A stretch of 64,000 bases of DNA from NCBI GenBank assembly GCA_902591415.1, contig CACJAU010000002.1:1-64000 (forward strand), given 5' to 3'. A program made the position numbers and the translations under genes. Source of the stretch: an uncultured Pelagibacteraceae bacterium. Lineage in GTDB: Bacteria; Pseudomonadota; Alphaproteobacteria; Pelagibacterales; Pelagibacteraceae. The notes beneath the pieces were generated by a model. The model was given only the letters and a program-made list of their open reading frames with translations. It made no database searches and was not told the DNA's origin. Below, piece by piece: positions 25,185 through 34,280 of this stretch. How positions within the stretch are numbered: position 1 is the first letter of the stretch; each line of letters begins with the position of its first letter.

Positions 25185-26384
25185 ATGTTGATAATTTTAT
25201 TCCCGTATAAGTTTTCAAATTTTTTTTATAAAAAATATCAAGTTAATGAACTGAAAAAAAAATTCAAAAAAAAATTAGAAGTACATGATGTTTCAAACAT
25301 TGTTTTTAAAAAAAAATTAAAATTAGTAAAATCAAAAAGACATAAATCTGTTCTTGCATTTAGCAAAATCAAAGAATGGGAAAATCATCTCAAAAAAATT
25401 ATAAAAAAAGAAAAAAAAATTTTTGTAATAAATTTATTATTTTTAAGCTCATTTAGAAGTTTTTATCTTCATTATCTTTTATTTAAATATAAACTCAGTA
25501 TAATAAAGATTAATTCTCCAGAAGTGTCTGCCCCACAATTTAAAAGATCAATTTTAATAAAATTATTTATATTTTTAAAATTGCTTTTTTTAAATCCATT
25601 GAGATTAATATTTATTGTGAAAGACACAATATTGAAAAAATTAATAAAAATTTTCAAATTCCATGAGCTTTATGTAACCATCTGTGGTTTTAAATCCAAA
25701 AAATTTTTATATCCACTAGAAATAAATGCAAAAAAAATAAAATTAATAAATTTTCACTCTTCAGATTATGCAAATTATTTAACTAATAAATCTAAGAAAG
25801 ACTTAAATAAAAAAAATTACATTGTTTTTTTAGATATCAAAGCTCCGGCATTTTCTGGTGATGATATTTTATTAAACAATGAAATAAAATATAATATAGA
25901 AAATTGGTATGAAGATTTAAATAAATTTTTAAAAAGAATTGAAAAAATCTTCAAAAATAAAGTAATAATAATTCCTCATCCTAGTGTAAGAAAATTAAAA
26001 AATATTTATTATGATAAACAATTTTTAGTAGCTAAGGATCCTGATGCTACCAATAAATTAATACCAAATAGTCAATTTGTAATTGCGAATGGAGCAACAA
26101 CAGCCATTAGTTATTGCGTAATTTATAATAAACCAGTTGTTTTTATTTATTGTGATCAAGTCGTAAAAAAAAATCCTACTATGTTATTTGAAACAAAAAA
26201 TTTGAGCAAAATACTTTCTTCTTCAATAGTTAATATAAACAAAAATATTCTTGAAAAAGATTTTATTTTAAATATAAATAAAAAAAAATATTCAAATTAT
26301 AAATTTAATTTTTTAACATCAAAAAAAATAAAAAATATCTCTAATATAGAAATTTTAAAAAATTTAATTAAAAACAATCATTAA
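25185..26384 (+). CDS. Putative GT-B-like transferase of surface glycan synthesis
   Basis: I do not recognise this 399-residue protein with certainty. The C-terminal half has IIPHPSVRKL, then NSQFVIANGATTAISYCVIYNKPVVFI. That pattern is seen in capsule and teichoic-acid-type GT-B transferases, where a His segment and a G-A-T-T-A loop bind the nucleotide. The N-terminal half is very basic and hydrophobic. It follows legC by 5 bases and precedes a GT4 enzyme, so transfer of the CMP-activated nonulosonate is one possibility. The sequence does not prove it. Confidence 0.5.
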   Translation: MLIILFPYKFSNFFYKKYQVNELKKKFKKKLEVHDVSNIVFKKKLKLVKSKRHKSVLAFSKIKEWENHLKKIIKKEKKIFVINLLFLSSFRSFYLHYLLFKYKLSIIKINSPEVSAPQFKRSILIKLFIFLKLLFLNPLRLIFIVKDTILKKLIKIFKFHELYVTICGFKSKKFLYPLEINAKKIKLINFHSSDYANYLTNKSKKDLNKKNYIVFLDIKAPAFSGDDILLNNEIKYNIENWYEDLNKFLKRIEKIFKNKVIIIPHPSVRKLKNIYYDKQFLVAKDPDATNKLIPNSQFVIANGATTAISYCVIYNKPVVFIYCDQVVKKNPTMLFETKNLSKILSSSIVNINKNILEKDFILNINKKKYSNYKFNFLTSKKIKNISNIEILKNLIKNNH

Positions 26385-26392
26385 AAACTTAA

Positions 26393-27601
26393 ATGAAAAA
26401 AAAAATTGGAATTTTTTGGGAAAATTTTGAATATGGTGGTGTTGGAACCTATTTAATCACATTATTGAATAATAAAAGATTTAAAAATTTTCAAATAACT
26501 ATTTTTACAAATACGACTAACAAGGCAATTAATAAGAGTTTTAGAAAAGAAATCGGAAACAAAAAAGATTTAAAAATTGTTCCCTATAAATCAATAAATG
26601 TAATTTTTTTTAAAAACATTATTTTAAAGATAATCTTCCACGCCCTCAGGCCGTTGTTATTTTTTTTGTCGATAATTCAAATTTATTTTCTATTAAAAAG
26701 TAGAAGGTTCGACTATTTTATTTCTCAATGTGGTGGTTTTGGAGATTTCAGATCAGATTTTGTAAGCATTATTCCAGCTAAAATTTTAAAATACCCTGTA
26801 AGAACAGTAGTTTTGCATCATTGTTATACCAGACCAAAACTATGGGGCGGTCTTATAAACTTAATTAATTATTTTATAGCTAAATTTTGCTCTAGCTTTA
26901 TCTTTGTTTCAAAGGCAACGCTAAAAGATATTAAAAAGAATACGCCTATTTTGAAAAATAAAAAAATTTACCATGAAATTATTCACAATGGAATAAGCAC
27001 AAAAAAAATAACTAAGAGAAAAAATTATAGTAAAAATATAAATACAATAGTTTTATCCAGATTAGAATATAGCAAAGGGCATCTTGATCTAATTGAAGCT
27101 TTCAAATATTTACCAGAAAAAACAAGAGAAAAATTTAAAGTGCATTTTGTAGGAAAAGGTGACAAAAAATTTGTAGAATTTTTAAAAAAAAAAGTAGTGG
27201 ATTCTAATTTAAATAATATTTTTAAATTTAAAGGTTATGTAAATGAGGAAAGTAGGAAAATTTTATCTAAATATGATCTTTTAATATCTCCATCAAGAGA
27301 TTTTGAAGGATTCGGGCTTTCGGTAGCAGAGTCCCTCTCAGTAGGCGTCCCGGTAATCTCAACAAAAGTTGGTGGTGTTTTAGATTATCTAGATAATAAA
27401 AATTCAATTTTAGTAAAAGCTAAAAGTCCTAGATCTCTCGCATCTAGTATACAACTTTTTTTTACTAATAGGATAAAATATGAAAAAAAAGCTATTGTAG
27501 GTAAAAAATTAATTCAAAATTCTTTTTCTGAGGACAAGATGGCTCACAATTATGTTAAACATCTTAAAAGGGTAAAAAATTTAAATGTACAGAATTCCTA
27601 A
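26393..27601 (+). CDS. Glycosyltransferase family 4 (GT-B)
   Basis: This 402-residue glycosyltransferase has the N-terminal acceptor domain start IGIFWENFEYGGVGTY. The donor domain carries TIVLSRLEYSKGHLDLIEAF, VHFVGKGD and the E-x7-E motif EGFGLSVAE, then GVPVISTKVGG. It adds a sugar from a nucleotide donor to a growing glycan on the cytoplasmic face. It overlaps the following FkbM-like gene by 17 bases. Donor and acceptor are not predictable from the sequence. Confidence 0.88.
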   Translation: MKKKIGIFWENFEYGGVGTYLITLLNNKRFKNFQITIFTNTTNKAINKSFRKEIGNKKDLKIVPYKSINVIFFKNIILKIIFHALRPLLFFLSIIQIYFLLKSRRFDYFISQCGGFGDFRSDFVSIIPAKILKYPVRTVVLHHCYTRPKLWGGLINLINYFIAKFCSSFIFVSKATLKDIKKNTPILKNKKIYHEIIHNGISTKKITKRKNYSKNINTIVLSRLEYSKGHLDLIEAFKYLPEKTREKFKVHFVGKGDKKFVEFLKKKVVDSNLNNIFKFKGYVNEESRKILSKYDLLISPSRDFEGFGLSVAESLSVGVPVISTKVGGVLDYLDNKNSILVKAKSPRSLASSIQLFFTNRIKYEKKAIVGKKLIQNSFSEDKMAHNYVKHLKRVKNLNVQNS

Positions 27602-28379
27602 ATTTTTAAAGCCAAAAGTGACAAGCGATCTTATTAGAATCGGAAGTTCTAATGATGGTGGATATGTAATCCCAAAGAACGCAGCTGTTGATACAGATAT
27701 ATTAATTAGTTTTGGATTGTTTGATGATTGGAAATTTGAGGAGGATTTTAAAAAATTTAAGAACTGCAAAATTATTTGTTATGATCATAGTGTTACAACA
27801 AAATTTTGGATTATAAGGTTTATTAAAAATTGCTATTCTATTTTATTAATGAACAATATAGCAGATAATATCAAAAAATTTTTTACTTATTTTGAATATT
27901 TAATTTTCTTTAATAAAAAGGACGTGCTTCACTTAAAAAAATTTATTGCTCCTAAAAATGAATTTACTTTTGGCATAAATAATAAAAACAAGACTGACTT
28001 AAATGAAATATTATCAAAAAACTTATATGAAAATATTTTTTTAAAAATAGATATTGAAGGAAGTGAGTATAGAATACTAGATCAGATAATTTTACACCAA
28101 AATAAAATCAAAGGAGCTGTTATAGAATTTCATTCTTGTGATTTACTTTTTGACAGAATTGAAAAGTTCATTAGTAATTTTGACTTAGATTTAATACACA
28201 TTCACGTTAATAATTATTCAAATATAAATCAGTCATCAAATCCAGATGTAATCGAGCTTACTTTCTGTCAGAAAAAGTATTCCAAAAAGTCAAAAGTTGA
28301 AAATCTTAATTATCCTATAAAAGATTTAGACTCTCCAAATAATAAAAATGAGGAAGATCCTCAGGTGTCATTTTATTAA
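27585..28379 (+). CDS. FkbM-like SAM methyltransferase
   Basis: This 264-residue protein begins with a RIGSSNDGGYVIP segment and contains FLKIDIEGSEYRILDQI, the conserved D-x-E-G-x-E strand of the FkbM family, followed by GAVIEFHSCD. Family members methylate sugar or amino-sugar hydroxyls. It is one of three FkbM-type genes in the window (also 29135 and 62971). It overlaps the GT4 gene by 17 bases and is 2 bases from the next methyltransferase. Confidence 0.72.
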   Translation: MYRIPKFLKPKVTSDLIRIGSSNDGGYVIPKNAAVDTDILISFGLFDDWKFEEDFKKFKNCKIICYDHSVTTKFWIIRFIKNCYSILLMNNIADNIKKFFTYFEYLIFFNKKDVLHLKKFIAPKNEFTFGINNKNKTDLNEILSKNLYENIFLKIDIEGSEYRILDQIILHQNKIKGAVIEFHSCDLLFDRIEKFISNFDLDLIHIHVNNYSNINQSSNPDVIELTFCQKKYSKKSKVENLNYPIKDLDSPNNKNEEDPQVSFY

Positions 28380-28381
28380 AT

Positions 28382-29134
28382 ATGATTATAAAATTTTTAA
28401 AATTTATAACCCCTAGTTTTATCTTATTATTTATTAAAAAAAAGTATGAGGATTTTTTATTAAGTAAATATAAAAATCTTGATAATCGGGAAATATTTAA
28501 AAAAATTTATAAAAATAAAGTTTGGACACCAGAAGCTGATCAAAAAAAATTTAATTTTTATTCAGGAATAGGTTCGCATTTAGATGATTTTACAACTACC
28601 TATATTGAAAAAGTGTTGAATTTCTTAAATTCTTTTGAAGAAAAAAAAGAGGTGTTAGAGGTAGGATGTGGAGATTTTGTTATCTCTTCTAAATTTGTTC
28701 CATACACCAAAAAATTTATAGCCGGAGATATTTTTGATGAAATAATTGAAGTTAACAAAAAAAAATATGCAGATTTAAAGGTTGTCTTTTGTACACTTGA
28801 TTTGACTAAAGATGTTCTACCTAAAGCAGATGTTTGTATAGTAAGATGTGTTTTACAACATTTATCAAATGAATTAATCATTAAATTTTTGAAAAACTTA
28901 TCAAATAAATTTGAATATTTAATTATTACTGAACACTATCCAGATGATAACGAGGAATTTGTACCAAACAAAGATATTATAACTGGTCCAGACATCAGAT
29001 TGTCACAAAATAGTGGAGTAGATCTGTCAAAGAGTCCCTTTAATCTTAAATATATAAAAAAATCAATTCTATGCAAAACAAGATCATCTTCTGTTGCAGG
29101 ATATTTAAATACTGAGATTTATAAGTTAAGGTAA
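28382..29134 (+). CDS. Class I SAM-dependent methyltransferase
   Basis: This 250-residue protein has SAM motif I VLEVGCGDFVIS, then FIAGDIFDE, DVCIVRCVLQHLS and LIITEHYP. This order is that of small-molecule methyltransferases of the Methyltransf_25/31 type. It has an N-terminal hydrophobic stretch (FLKFITPSFILLFI). It lies between two FkbM-like genes in the island operon, so a sugar methylation is likely but the target is unknown. The next gene starts at the base after its stop. Confidence 0.78.
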   Translation: MIIKFLKFITPSFILLFIKKKYEDFLLSKYKNLDNREIFKKIYKNKVWTPEADQKKFNFYSGIGSHLDDFTTTYIEKVLNFLNSFEEKKEVLEVGCGDFVISSKFVPYTKKFIAGDIFDEIIEVNKKKYADLKVVFCTLDLTKDVLPKADVCIVRCVLQHLSNELIIKFLKNLSNKFEYLIITEHYPDDNEEFVPNKDIITGPDIRLSQNSGVDLSKSPFNLKYIKKSILCKTRSSSVAGYLNTEIYKLR

Positions 29135-30124
29135 ATGAAGAATTATAAAGAATTTCGCAATAATACAACAATAATTCAAAAACTAAAAAAAGTACTAATT
29201 TTTTTAGGATTTAGAAAATTAATGAGTAAGTTAATTTCAATAATTTTATTCGTTATTCTAAAATCAAAAAATTCATTTTTAAGAAGTGTTGTATTTGATT
29301 TTTCTAAAAATATTTCAGATATAATTTTTTACAAAAATAAATATGGAGAAAGGTTTTGTTTGTTCACAAACGATAATATAATTTCAAAACAAATTTTTAT
29401 AAGTGAAGAGTTTGATTTGGGAAAATTTTATAAAGTAATTAATTTTTTAAATGTCTCAAAAAAAATTGAAAATCTTTATGATATAGGAGCAAATATTGGA
29501 ACAATTTGTATACCAGCTGTGAAAAGAAATTTAGTCAAAAAGGCATATGCTGTTGAACCTGTTCGTAAGAATTTTGATTTATTAAAGATAAATATAATGT
29601 TTAACGATCTTAAAGACAGAATCGACACATTTAATTATGCTTTGAGTTCTGAAGACGATAAGAATTTAGTAATCGAGCTAGCACATAGTAATTCAGGCGA
29701 TCATAGAGTAAGATTGGAAAATTTAGAGTCAAATTTGTATAACGAAAAAAATCGAGAATTAGAAAAAGTAAAATCAAAAAAATTTGATTCATTATTTAAA
29801 AATTTAAGCAAAGATAAAGATTTAGTATGGATGGATACCCAAGGTTTTGAACCATTGATTCTAGATGGAGCTAAAAATTTAATAGATAAAGAGGTCCCAA
29901 TAGTAATAGAGTTTTGGCCATATGGTTTAAAAAGAAATAATTTGTGGGATCACATGAGAAAAATTATCGAAAAATATAAATATTATGCCGATCTATCTTA
30001 CAATGAAATAATTTTAAAAAAAATAAATCAGGAAAGTCTAGATGATTTATTTTCAAATTGGGATGAAGAAAAAAAAGATCAGCCAGCTTTATTTACAGAT
30101 CTTTTACTCTTACATAATAATTAG
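29135..30124 (+). CDS. FkbM-family methyltransferase
   Basis: This 329-residue protein has a membrane-prone N-terminus (residues about 15-50). The FkbM core follows: LYDIGANIGTICIPAV as SAM motif I, AYAVEPVRKNFDLLK, NYALSSED, and VWMDTQGFEPLILDGA as the D-x-x-G-x-E strand. It then continues with VPIVIEFWPYG. The family methylates glycan hydroxyls. It is the second FkbM gene of the run and is followed by the terminal glycosyltransferase. Confidence 0.82.
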   Translation: MKNYKEFRNNTTIIQKLKKVLIFLGFRKLMSKLISIILFVILKSKNSFLRSVVFDFSKNISDIIFYKNKYGERFCLFTNDNIISKQIFISEEFDLGKFYKVINFLNVSKKIENLYDIGANIGTICIPAVKRNLVKKAYAVEPVRKNFDLLKINIMFNDLKDRIDTFNYALSSEDDKNLVIELAHSNSGDHRVRLENLESNLYNEKNRELEKVKSKKFDSLFKNLSKDKDLVWMDTQGFEPLILDGAKNLIDKEVPIVIEFWPYGLKRNNLWDHMRKIIEKYKYYADLSYNEIILKKINQESLDDLFSNWDEEKKDQPALFTDLLLLHNN

Positions 30125-30136
30125 AAATTTATATTA

Positions 30137-30958
30137 GTGAATAAGAAGATAGAAAATTTTTTAGCTACTGAAAAAGTATCTGTATTGATGACAGTCTATA
30201 ATACAGCTGCCTACCTAGATAGGTCAATTACCTCAATTATTAATCAAACCTATAAAAATTTTGAGCTTATCATTATTGACGATGGGTCAAAGGATGGTTC
30301 AAAAGAAATTATAAATAAATATAAAAATAAAAAAATTAAAAAATTTTTTTTTAAAAAAAATATAGGAAGGATAAACGCACTAAAGTATGCAATTAAAAAA
30401 AGTTCTGGAAATTATATTGCAATTTTAGATTCAGATGATATTTCAAATACTAATCGTTTGAGCACGCAAATGAAACTTTTTAAAAAGAGAAAAGAATTAA
30501 TGCTTCTAGCATCCAGGGTAAATTTTATAGACCATAAAAATAAAAAATTATTTTCATACCCTGAAAGAAATGATGTAATAAATTTTGATGAGGTAATTCA
30601 TTTTAGAAATATTTTTCCATTTTCAACAGTAATTTTTAGGAAGAAGTTACTTAAAAAAGTGTCATTATTTTCTAAAAAAATCAAATATGCTTTTGACTAT
30701 GATTTTACAATAAGAGTGAAAAAGAAATATAAGATATATTTGATACCAAAAATTTTAGGTAATTTAACATTAAGAGAGAACAGCCTTACGTATTGTAAAA
30801 GCCTTTCTAACCAAAGAAGTTATGACTTAATTAATATTTTAAAATTTTCAAAAAATAATTTTAATTTACCTTTTAAAATTAAATTATTTATTTATTTAAA
30901 AATTTTTCGTGAAAGTGTATCTTTACAAGTTAGAAAATTTATAAAAATGGGCGCATAG
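30137..30958 (+). CDS. Glycosyltransferase family 2, GTG start; 3' end overlaps tRNA-Val
   Basis: This 273-residue GT-A enzyme has SVLMTVYNTAAYLDRSITSIINQ, ELIIIDDGSKDGS and a D-x-D region ILDSDD. The start codon is GTG (30137) and no in-frame ATG precedes the catalytic core. It is the last gene of the island. Its final codons and TAG stop (ATGGGCGCATAG) run into the tRNA-Val, sharing 10 bases (30949-30958). The variable island therefore abuts the conserved tRNA without any spacer. Confidence 0.85.
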   Translation: MNKKIENFLATEKVSVLMTVYNTAAYLDRSITSIINQTYKNFELIIIDDGSKDGSKEIINKYKNKKIKKFFFKKNIGRINALKYAIKKSSGNYIAILDSDDISNTNRLSTQMKLFKKRKELMLLASRVNFIDHKNKKLFSYPERNDVINFDEVIHFRNIFPFSTVIFRKKLLKKVSLFSKKIKYAFDYDFTIRVKKKYKIYLIPKILGNLTLRENSLTYCKSLSNQRSYDLINILKFSKNNFNLPFKIKLFIYLKIFRESVSLQVRKFIKMGA

Positions 30959-31023
30959 TTCAGTGGTAGAACGCTACGTTGACATCGTAGAGGTCATAAG
31001 TTCAATTCTTATTGCGCCCACCA
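30949..31023 (+). tRNA. tRNA-Val (anticodon GAC)
   Basis: The acceptor stem GGGCGCA pairs with TGCGCCC (31013-31019), followed by A and an encoded CCA. The anticodon arm is CTACG-TTGACAT-CGTAG with GAC at 30981-30983. The T arm is ATAAG-TTCAATT-CTTAT. The total is 75 bases. No promoter fits the space upstream, because the island's last gene overlaps its 5' end. It is probably transcribed through that gene. Confidence 0.93.
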
Positions 31024-31053
31024 TTTTTCTTATTTGGCGCTAATTTTAAGCTG

Positions 31054-31082
31054 TTTACAATTTTTATTATAAATATTATAAG
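31054..31082 (+). promoter_or_regulatory. Promoter of the 5S rRNA gene
   Basis: TTTACA (31054-31059), a 17-base spacer and TATAAG (31077-31082). Transcription would begin at about 31088-31090, essentially at the mature 5' end of 5S rRNA. The boxes resemble those of the 2466 and 12491 promoters. Confidence 0.6.
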
Positions 31083-31085
31083 ACT

Positions 31086-31205
<120 letters not shown>

Positions 31206-31214
31206 TTAAAAATT

Positions 31215-31340
31215 ATGAAAATAGCAAGCTCACTTAAATCACTAAAAAAAAGAGACCTTAATTCGAAACTAGTTAAGCGAAGAGGAAAGCTATACGTCAT
31301 AAATAAAAAAAATCCCAAATTTAAAGCTCGTCAAGGTTAA
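31215..31340 (+). CDS. rpmJ: 50S ribosomal protein L36 (41 aa)
   Basis: This gene is too short for the ORF track. The ATG at 31215 gives [14 protein letters not shown], a basic middle and the typical ending [13 protein letters not shown]. This is the 41-residue form without the zinc Cys residues, common in alphaproteobacteria. It starts about 10 bases after 5S rRNA and is followed 2 bases later by a small cytochrome-oxidase subunit gene. Confidence 0.93.
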   Translation: MKIASSLKSLKKRDLNSKLVKRRGKLYVINKKNPKFKARQG

Positions 31341-31342
31341 GG

Positions 31343-31453
31343 ATGAGTGATTACGATTTCAAAAAAACTTACAATGGTTTTACCAAGTTTGTACTATGGG
31401 GAACGATTGTAGTCATTGCAATATTGGTAATATTAGCAATTACGTTACTTTAA
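31343..31453 (+). CDS. aa3-type cytochrome c oxidase subunit IV family protein (36 aa)
   Basis: This gene is too short for the ORF track. The ATG at 31343 gives 36 residues. MSDYDFKKTYNGFTKFVLWG is followed by one transmembrane helix rich in Ile and Val. This matches the alphaproteobacterial small subunit IV family (short polar N-terminus with a K-T-Y-x-G-F motif, then a single helix), an accessory subunit of terminal oxidases. It lies 2 bases after rpmJ and 18 before pntAA. Confidence 0.8.
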   Translation: MSDYDFKKTYNGFTKFVLWGTIVVIAILVILAITLL

Positions 31454-31471
31454 AATCAAAAATAATTAATA

Positions 31472-32566
31472 ATGATAATCGGTTCAATTAAAGAAAATAC
31501 AACAATAGAAAAAAGAGTTTCTATAACACCTGAGTCAGCGAGAAATATCATTGGACTTGGATTAAAAGTTTGTGTTGAAAAAGGATATGCACTTCACCTT
31601 GGAATTAGTGATAGTGAATATAAAGATACTGGAGTTGATATTAAAGCATCGTCCAAAGAAGTATTAAATTCATGTGATCTGATTACGAAAGTTAACTGTC
31701 CTACAGAGGAGGAAATTCAAATTCTGAGAGATAATACAATTTTAATTGGTATGCTTAATCCATCAAAAAATAAAAACCTAATTAATAAATTTTTTGATAA
31801 AAAGATTAAGTCTTTTTCTTTAGAATTATTACCAAGAATTACAAGAGCTCAATCAATGGATGTTTTATCTTCTCAATCTAATTTAGCTGGATATAGAGCA
31901 GTAGTTGATTGTGTTGCAGAATTTGAAAAAGCTGTACCCATGATGATGACAGCTGCAGGTACGGTGCCAGCTGCAAAAGTTTTAGTTATTGGAGCGGGTG
32001 TAGCAGGTTTACAAGCTATCGCAACAGCTAAAAGGCTAGGTGCAATTGTTTCAGCAACAGATGTAAGGGCTGCATCAAAAGAGCAAGTAGAAAGCTTAGG
32101 CGGAAAATTTTTAACAGTTGAACAAAATGAAGATATGGAAACTGCTGGCGGGTATGCAAAAGAAGCATCAGATGAATATAAAAACAAGCAAGCTGAAATG
32201 ATGAAAGAGGCATTAAAAAAAAATGACATAGTAATATGTACGGCATTAATTCCTGGAAAACCTGCTCCGCGAATATTAACAGAGGATTTGGTTAAACTTA
32301 TGAAACCTGGTTCAATTGTTTATGATTTAGCAGCAGAGCAAGGAGGAAATTCTGCATTTTCAGAAGCGGGCAAGGTTAATTTAGTAAATGGAATTAAGAT
32401 AATAGGAGTTAAAAGTTTAATGAACAGCTTACCACTTACTGCCTCAAGCTTATATGCTAAAAACTTATTTAGTTTCATACGTAACTTGTATAGTAAAGAG
32501 AAAAAAGATTTTAATATTAATTTAGAGGACGAAATAATAGAAAAATCATTAATTAAAAAAGATTAA
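31472..32566 (+). CDS. pntAA: NAD(P) transhydrogenase subunit alpha, part 1 (NAD-binding)
   Basis: This 364-residue protein is related to alanine dehydrogenase. It has an IENTTIEKRVSITP N-terminus, the loop VLVIGAGVAGLQAIATAKRLGA and VRAASKEQVESLGG, then GNSAFSEAG. It forms domain I of the proton-pumping transhydrogenase, which binds NAD(H). The split of PntA into a soluble and a membrane piece is normal in alphaproteobacteria. The three subunit genes follow without gaps. Confidence 0.95.
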   Translation: MIIGSIKENTTIEKRVSITPESARNIIGLGLKVCVEKGYALHLGISDSEYKDTGVDIKASSKEVLNSCDLITKVNCPTEEEIQILRDNTILIGMLNPSKNKNLINKFFDKKIKSFSLELLPRITRAQSMDVLSSQSNLAGYRAVVDCVAEFEKAVPMMMTAAGTVPAAKVLVIGAGVAGLQAIATAKRLGAIVSATDVRAASKEQVESLGGKFLTVEQNEDMETAGGYAKEASDEYKNKQAEMMKEALKKNDIVICTALIPGKPAPRILTEDLVKLMKPGSIVYDLAAEQGGNSAFSEAGKVNLVNGIKIIGVKSLMNSLPLTASSLYAKNLFSFIRNLYSKEKKDFNINLEDEIIEKSLIKKD

Positions 32567-32568
32567 TT

Positions 32569-32880
32569 ATGGAAATAGATCCGTTTATATTTAGATCAAG
32601 TATTTTTATTTTATCAATTTTTATTGGTTATTATGTAGTATGGAGCGTTACTCCATCTCTCCATACCCCGCTGATGTCAGTTACTAATGCCATTTCATCA
32701 GTTATTATTGTAGGTGCCATTATTGCAGCTTTAGCAGGTAATTCTGAAAGTATCTTTAATACGTCAAGTTTTTTTGGATTTATAGCTATCATTTTAGCAG
32801 CGATTAATATTTTTGGAGGATTCTTGGTTACTCAAAGAATGCTTCAAATGTATAAAAAAAAGAAAGATAAAAAGAAATGA
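32569..32880 (+). CDS. pntAB: NAD(P) transhydrogenase subunit alpha, part 2 (membrane)
   Basis: This 103-residue protein has three or four membrane helices, with the typical WSVTPSLHTPLMSVTNAISSV segment and FGGFLVTQRML near the end. It supplies part of the membrane domain II of the transhydrogenase. It starts 2 bases after pntAA and overlaps pntB by 4 bases (ATGA). Confidence 0.95.
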   Translation: MEIDPFIFRSSIFILSIFIGYYVVWSVTPSLHTPLMSVTNAISSVIIVGAIIAALAGNSESIFNTSSFFGFIAIILAAINIFGGFLVTQRMLQMYKKKKDKKK

Positions 32881-34280
32881 TCTCAGCTAATCTAGCAGCA
32901 ATTTTTTATTTAGTATCTGGAATATTATTTATTCTTGCGCTTAGAGGATTATCATCACCAGATACATCTAGACAAGGAAACTACTTTGGAATTGCTGGAA
33001 TGATAATCGCAATCGTAGTAACATTCCTATCTATTGGAAATTTTTCAACATCTCTTGTTTATGTAATAATATTTTTAATTATCGGTGGAGCAATCGGCGC
33101 TTTTATAGCTTTTAAAATTCCGATGACTGCTATGCCAGAATTAGTAGCTGGTTTTCACAGTTTGGTAGGTTTAGCGGCAGTCTTTGTCGCGATTGCAGCC
33201 TTTTTAAATCCCGCTGCTTTTAATCTAGGAAATGTCGGTGATATAAAATTAGCGAGCCTTATTGAAATGTCTATTGGAGCGGCAGTAGGAGCGATAACTT
33301 TTTCAGGTTCTATAATAGCTTTTTTAAAGTTAAGAGGAATAATGTCTGGTGCTCCTATTACATTTAGTGGTCAGCATATTTTAAATTTAATACTTGGAAT
33401 AGGTATTTTTGTTTTAATTTTTTATCTCTGTAAAACTCAGTCTACAAATATTTTTTGGACTGTAATTATAATTTCATTTCTTGTCGGAGTTTTATTAATT
33501 ATCCCTATTGGAGGAGCAGACATGCCTGTGGTAATTTCTATGCTTAATTCATATTCTGGGTGGGCTGCAGCTGGAATAGGTTTTACATTAGAAAATACTG
33601 CTTTGATTATAACAGGTGCGCTTGTCGGATCTTCAGGAGCAATACTTTCATATATAATGTGTAAAGCCATGAATAGATCTTTTGTAAGTGTAATTCTAGG
33701 TGGTTTTGGAGCAGACAATTCTGCTGATGATAAAAAAGAAAAGAAAGATCAAAAGCCAGTCAAAAGTGGTAATGCGGAAGATGCAGCTTTTTTAATGAAA
33801 AATGCCTCATCTGTGATTATAGTTCCGGGGTACGGTATGGCTGTAGCCCAAGCTCAACATGCTCTCCGAGAGATGGTAGACAAATTAAAAAAAAATGACA
33901 TTAAAGTTACTTACGCTATACACCCTGTAGCTGGAAGAATGCCCGGCCATATGAATGTTTTATTAGCTGAAGCAAATGTTCCTTATGATGAAGTTTTTGA
34001 ATTAGAAGATATAAATAACGATTTTGCTAATTCTGATGTTGCATTTGTAATTGGAGCAAATGACGTAACAAATCCTGTAGCAAAAACTGATCCAAAAAGC
34101 CCAATATTTGGAATGCCTGTGCTTGATGTTGAAAAATGTAAATCTGTTTTATTTGTTAAAAGAAGTTTATCACCAGGGTATGCTGGTATAGATAATGAAC
34201 TATTTTATAAAGATAATACTTTAATGTTGTTTGCAGATGCAAAAAAGATGACAGAAGATATAGTAAAAAATTTAGACTAA
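32877..34280 (+). CDS. pntB: NAD(P) transhydrogenase subunit beta
   Basis: This 467-residue protein has an N-terminal half of membrane helices (through about residue 270) and a charged linker. The NADP-binding domain III follows: VIIVPGYGMAVAQAQHA, HPVAGRMPGHMNVLLAEA, and GANDVTNPVAKTDP. It couples hydride transfer from NADH to NADP+ with proton flow, a main NADPH source. The last base of its stop begins the start codon of the next gene (TAATG). Confidence 0.96.
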   Translation: MISANLAAIFYLVSGILFILALRGLSSPDTSRQGNYFGIAGMIIAIVVTFLSIGNFSTSLVYVIIFLIIGGAIGAFIAFKIPMTAMPELVAGFHSLVGLAAVFVAIAAFLNPAAFNLGNVGDIKLASLIEMSIGAAVGAITFSGSIIAFLKLRGIMSGAPITFSGQHILNLILGIGIFVLIFYLCKTQSTNIFWTVIIISFLVGVLLIIPIGGADMPVVISMLNSYSGWAAAGIGFTLENTALIITGALVGSSGAILSYIMCKAMNRSFVSVILGGFGADNSADDKKEKKDQKPVKSGNAEDAAFLMKNASSVIIVPGYGMAVAQAQHALREMVDKLKKNDIKVTYAIHPVAGRMPGHMNVLLAEANVPYDEVFELEDINNDFANSDVAFVIGANDVTNPVAKTDPKSPIFGMPVLDVEKCKSVLFVKRSLSPGYAGIDNELFYKDNTLMLFADAKKMTEDIVKNLD

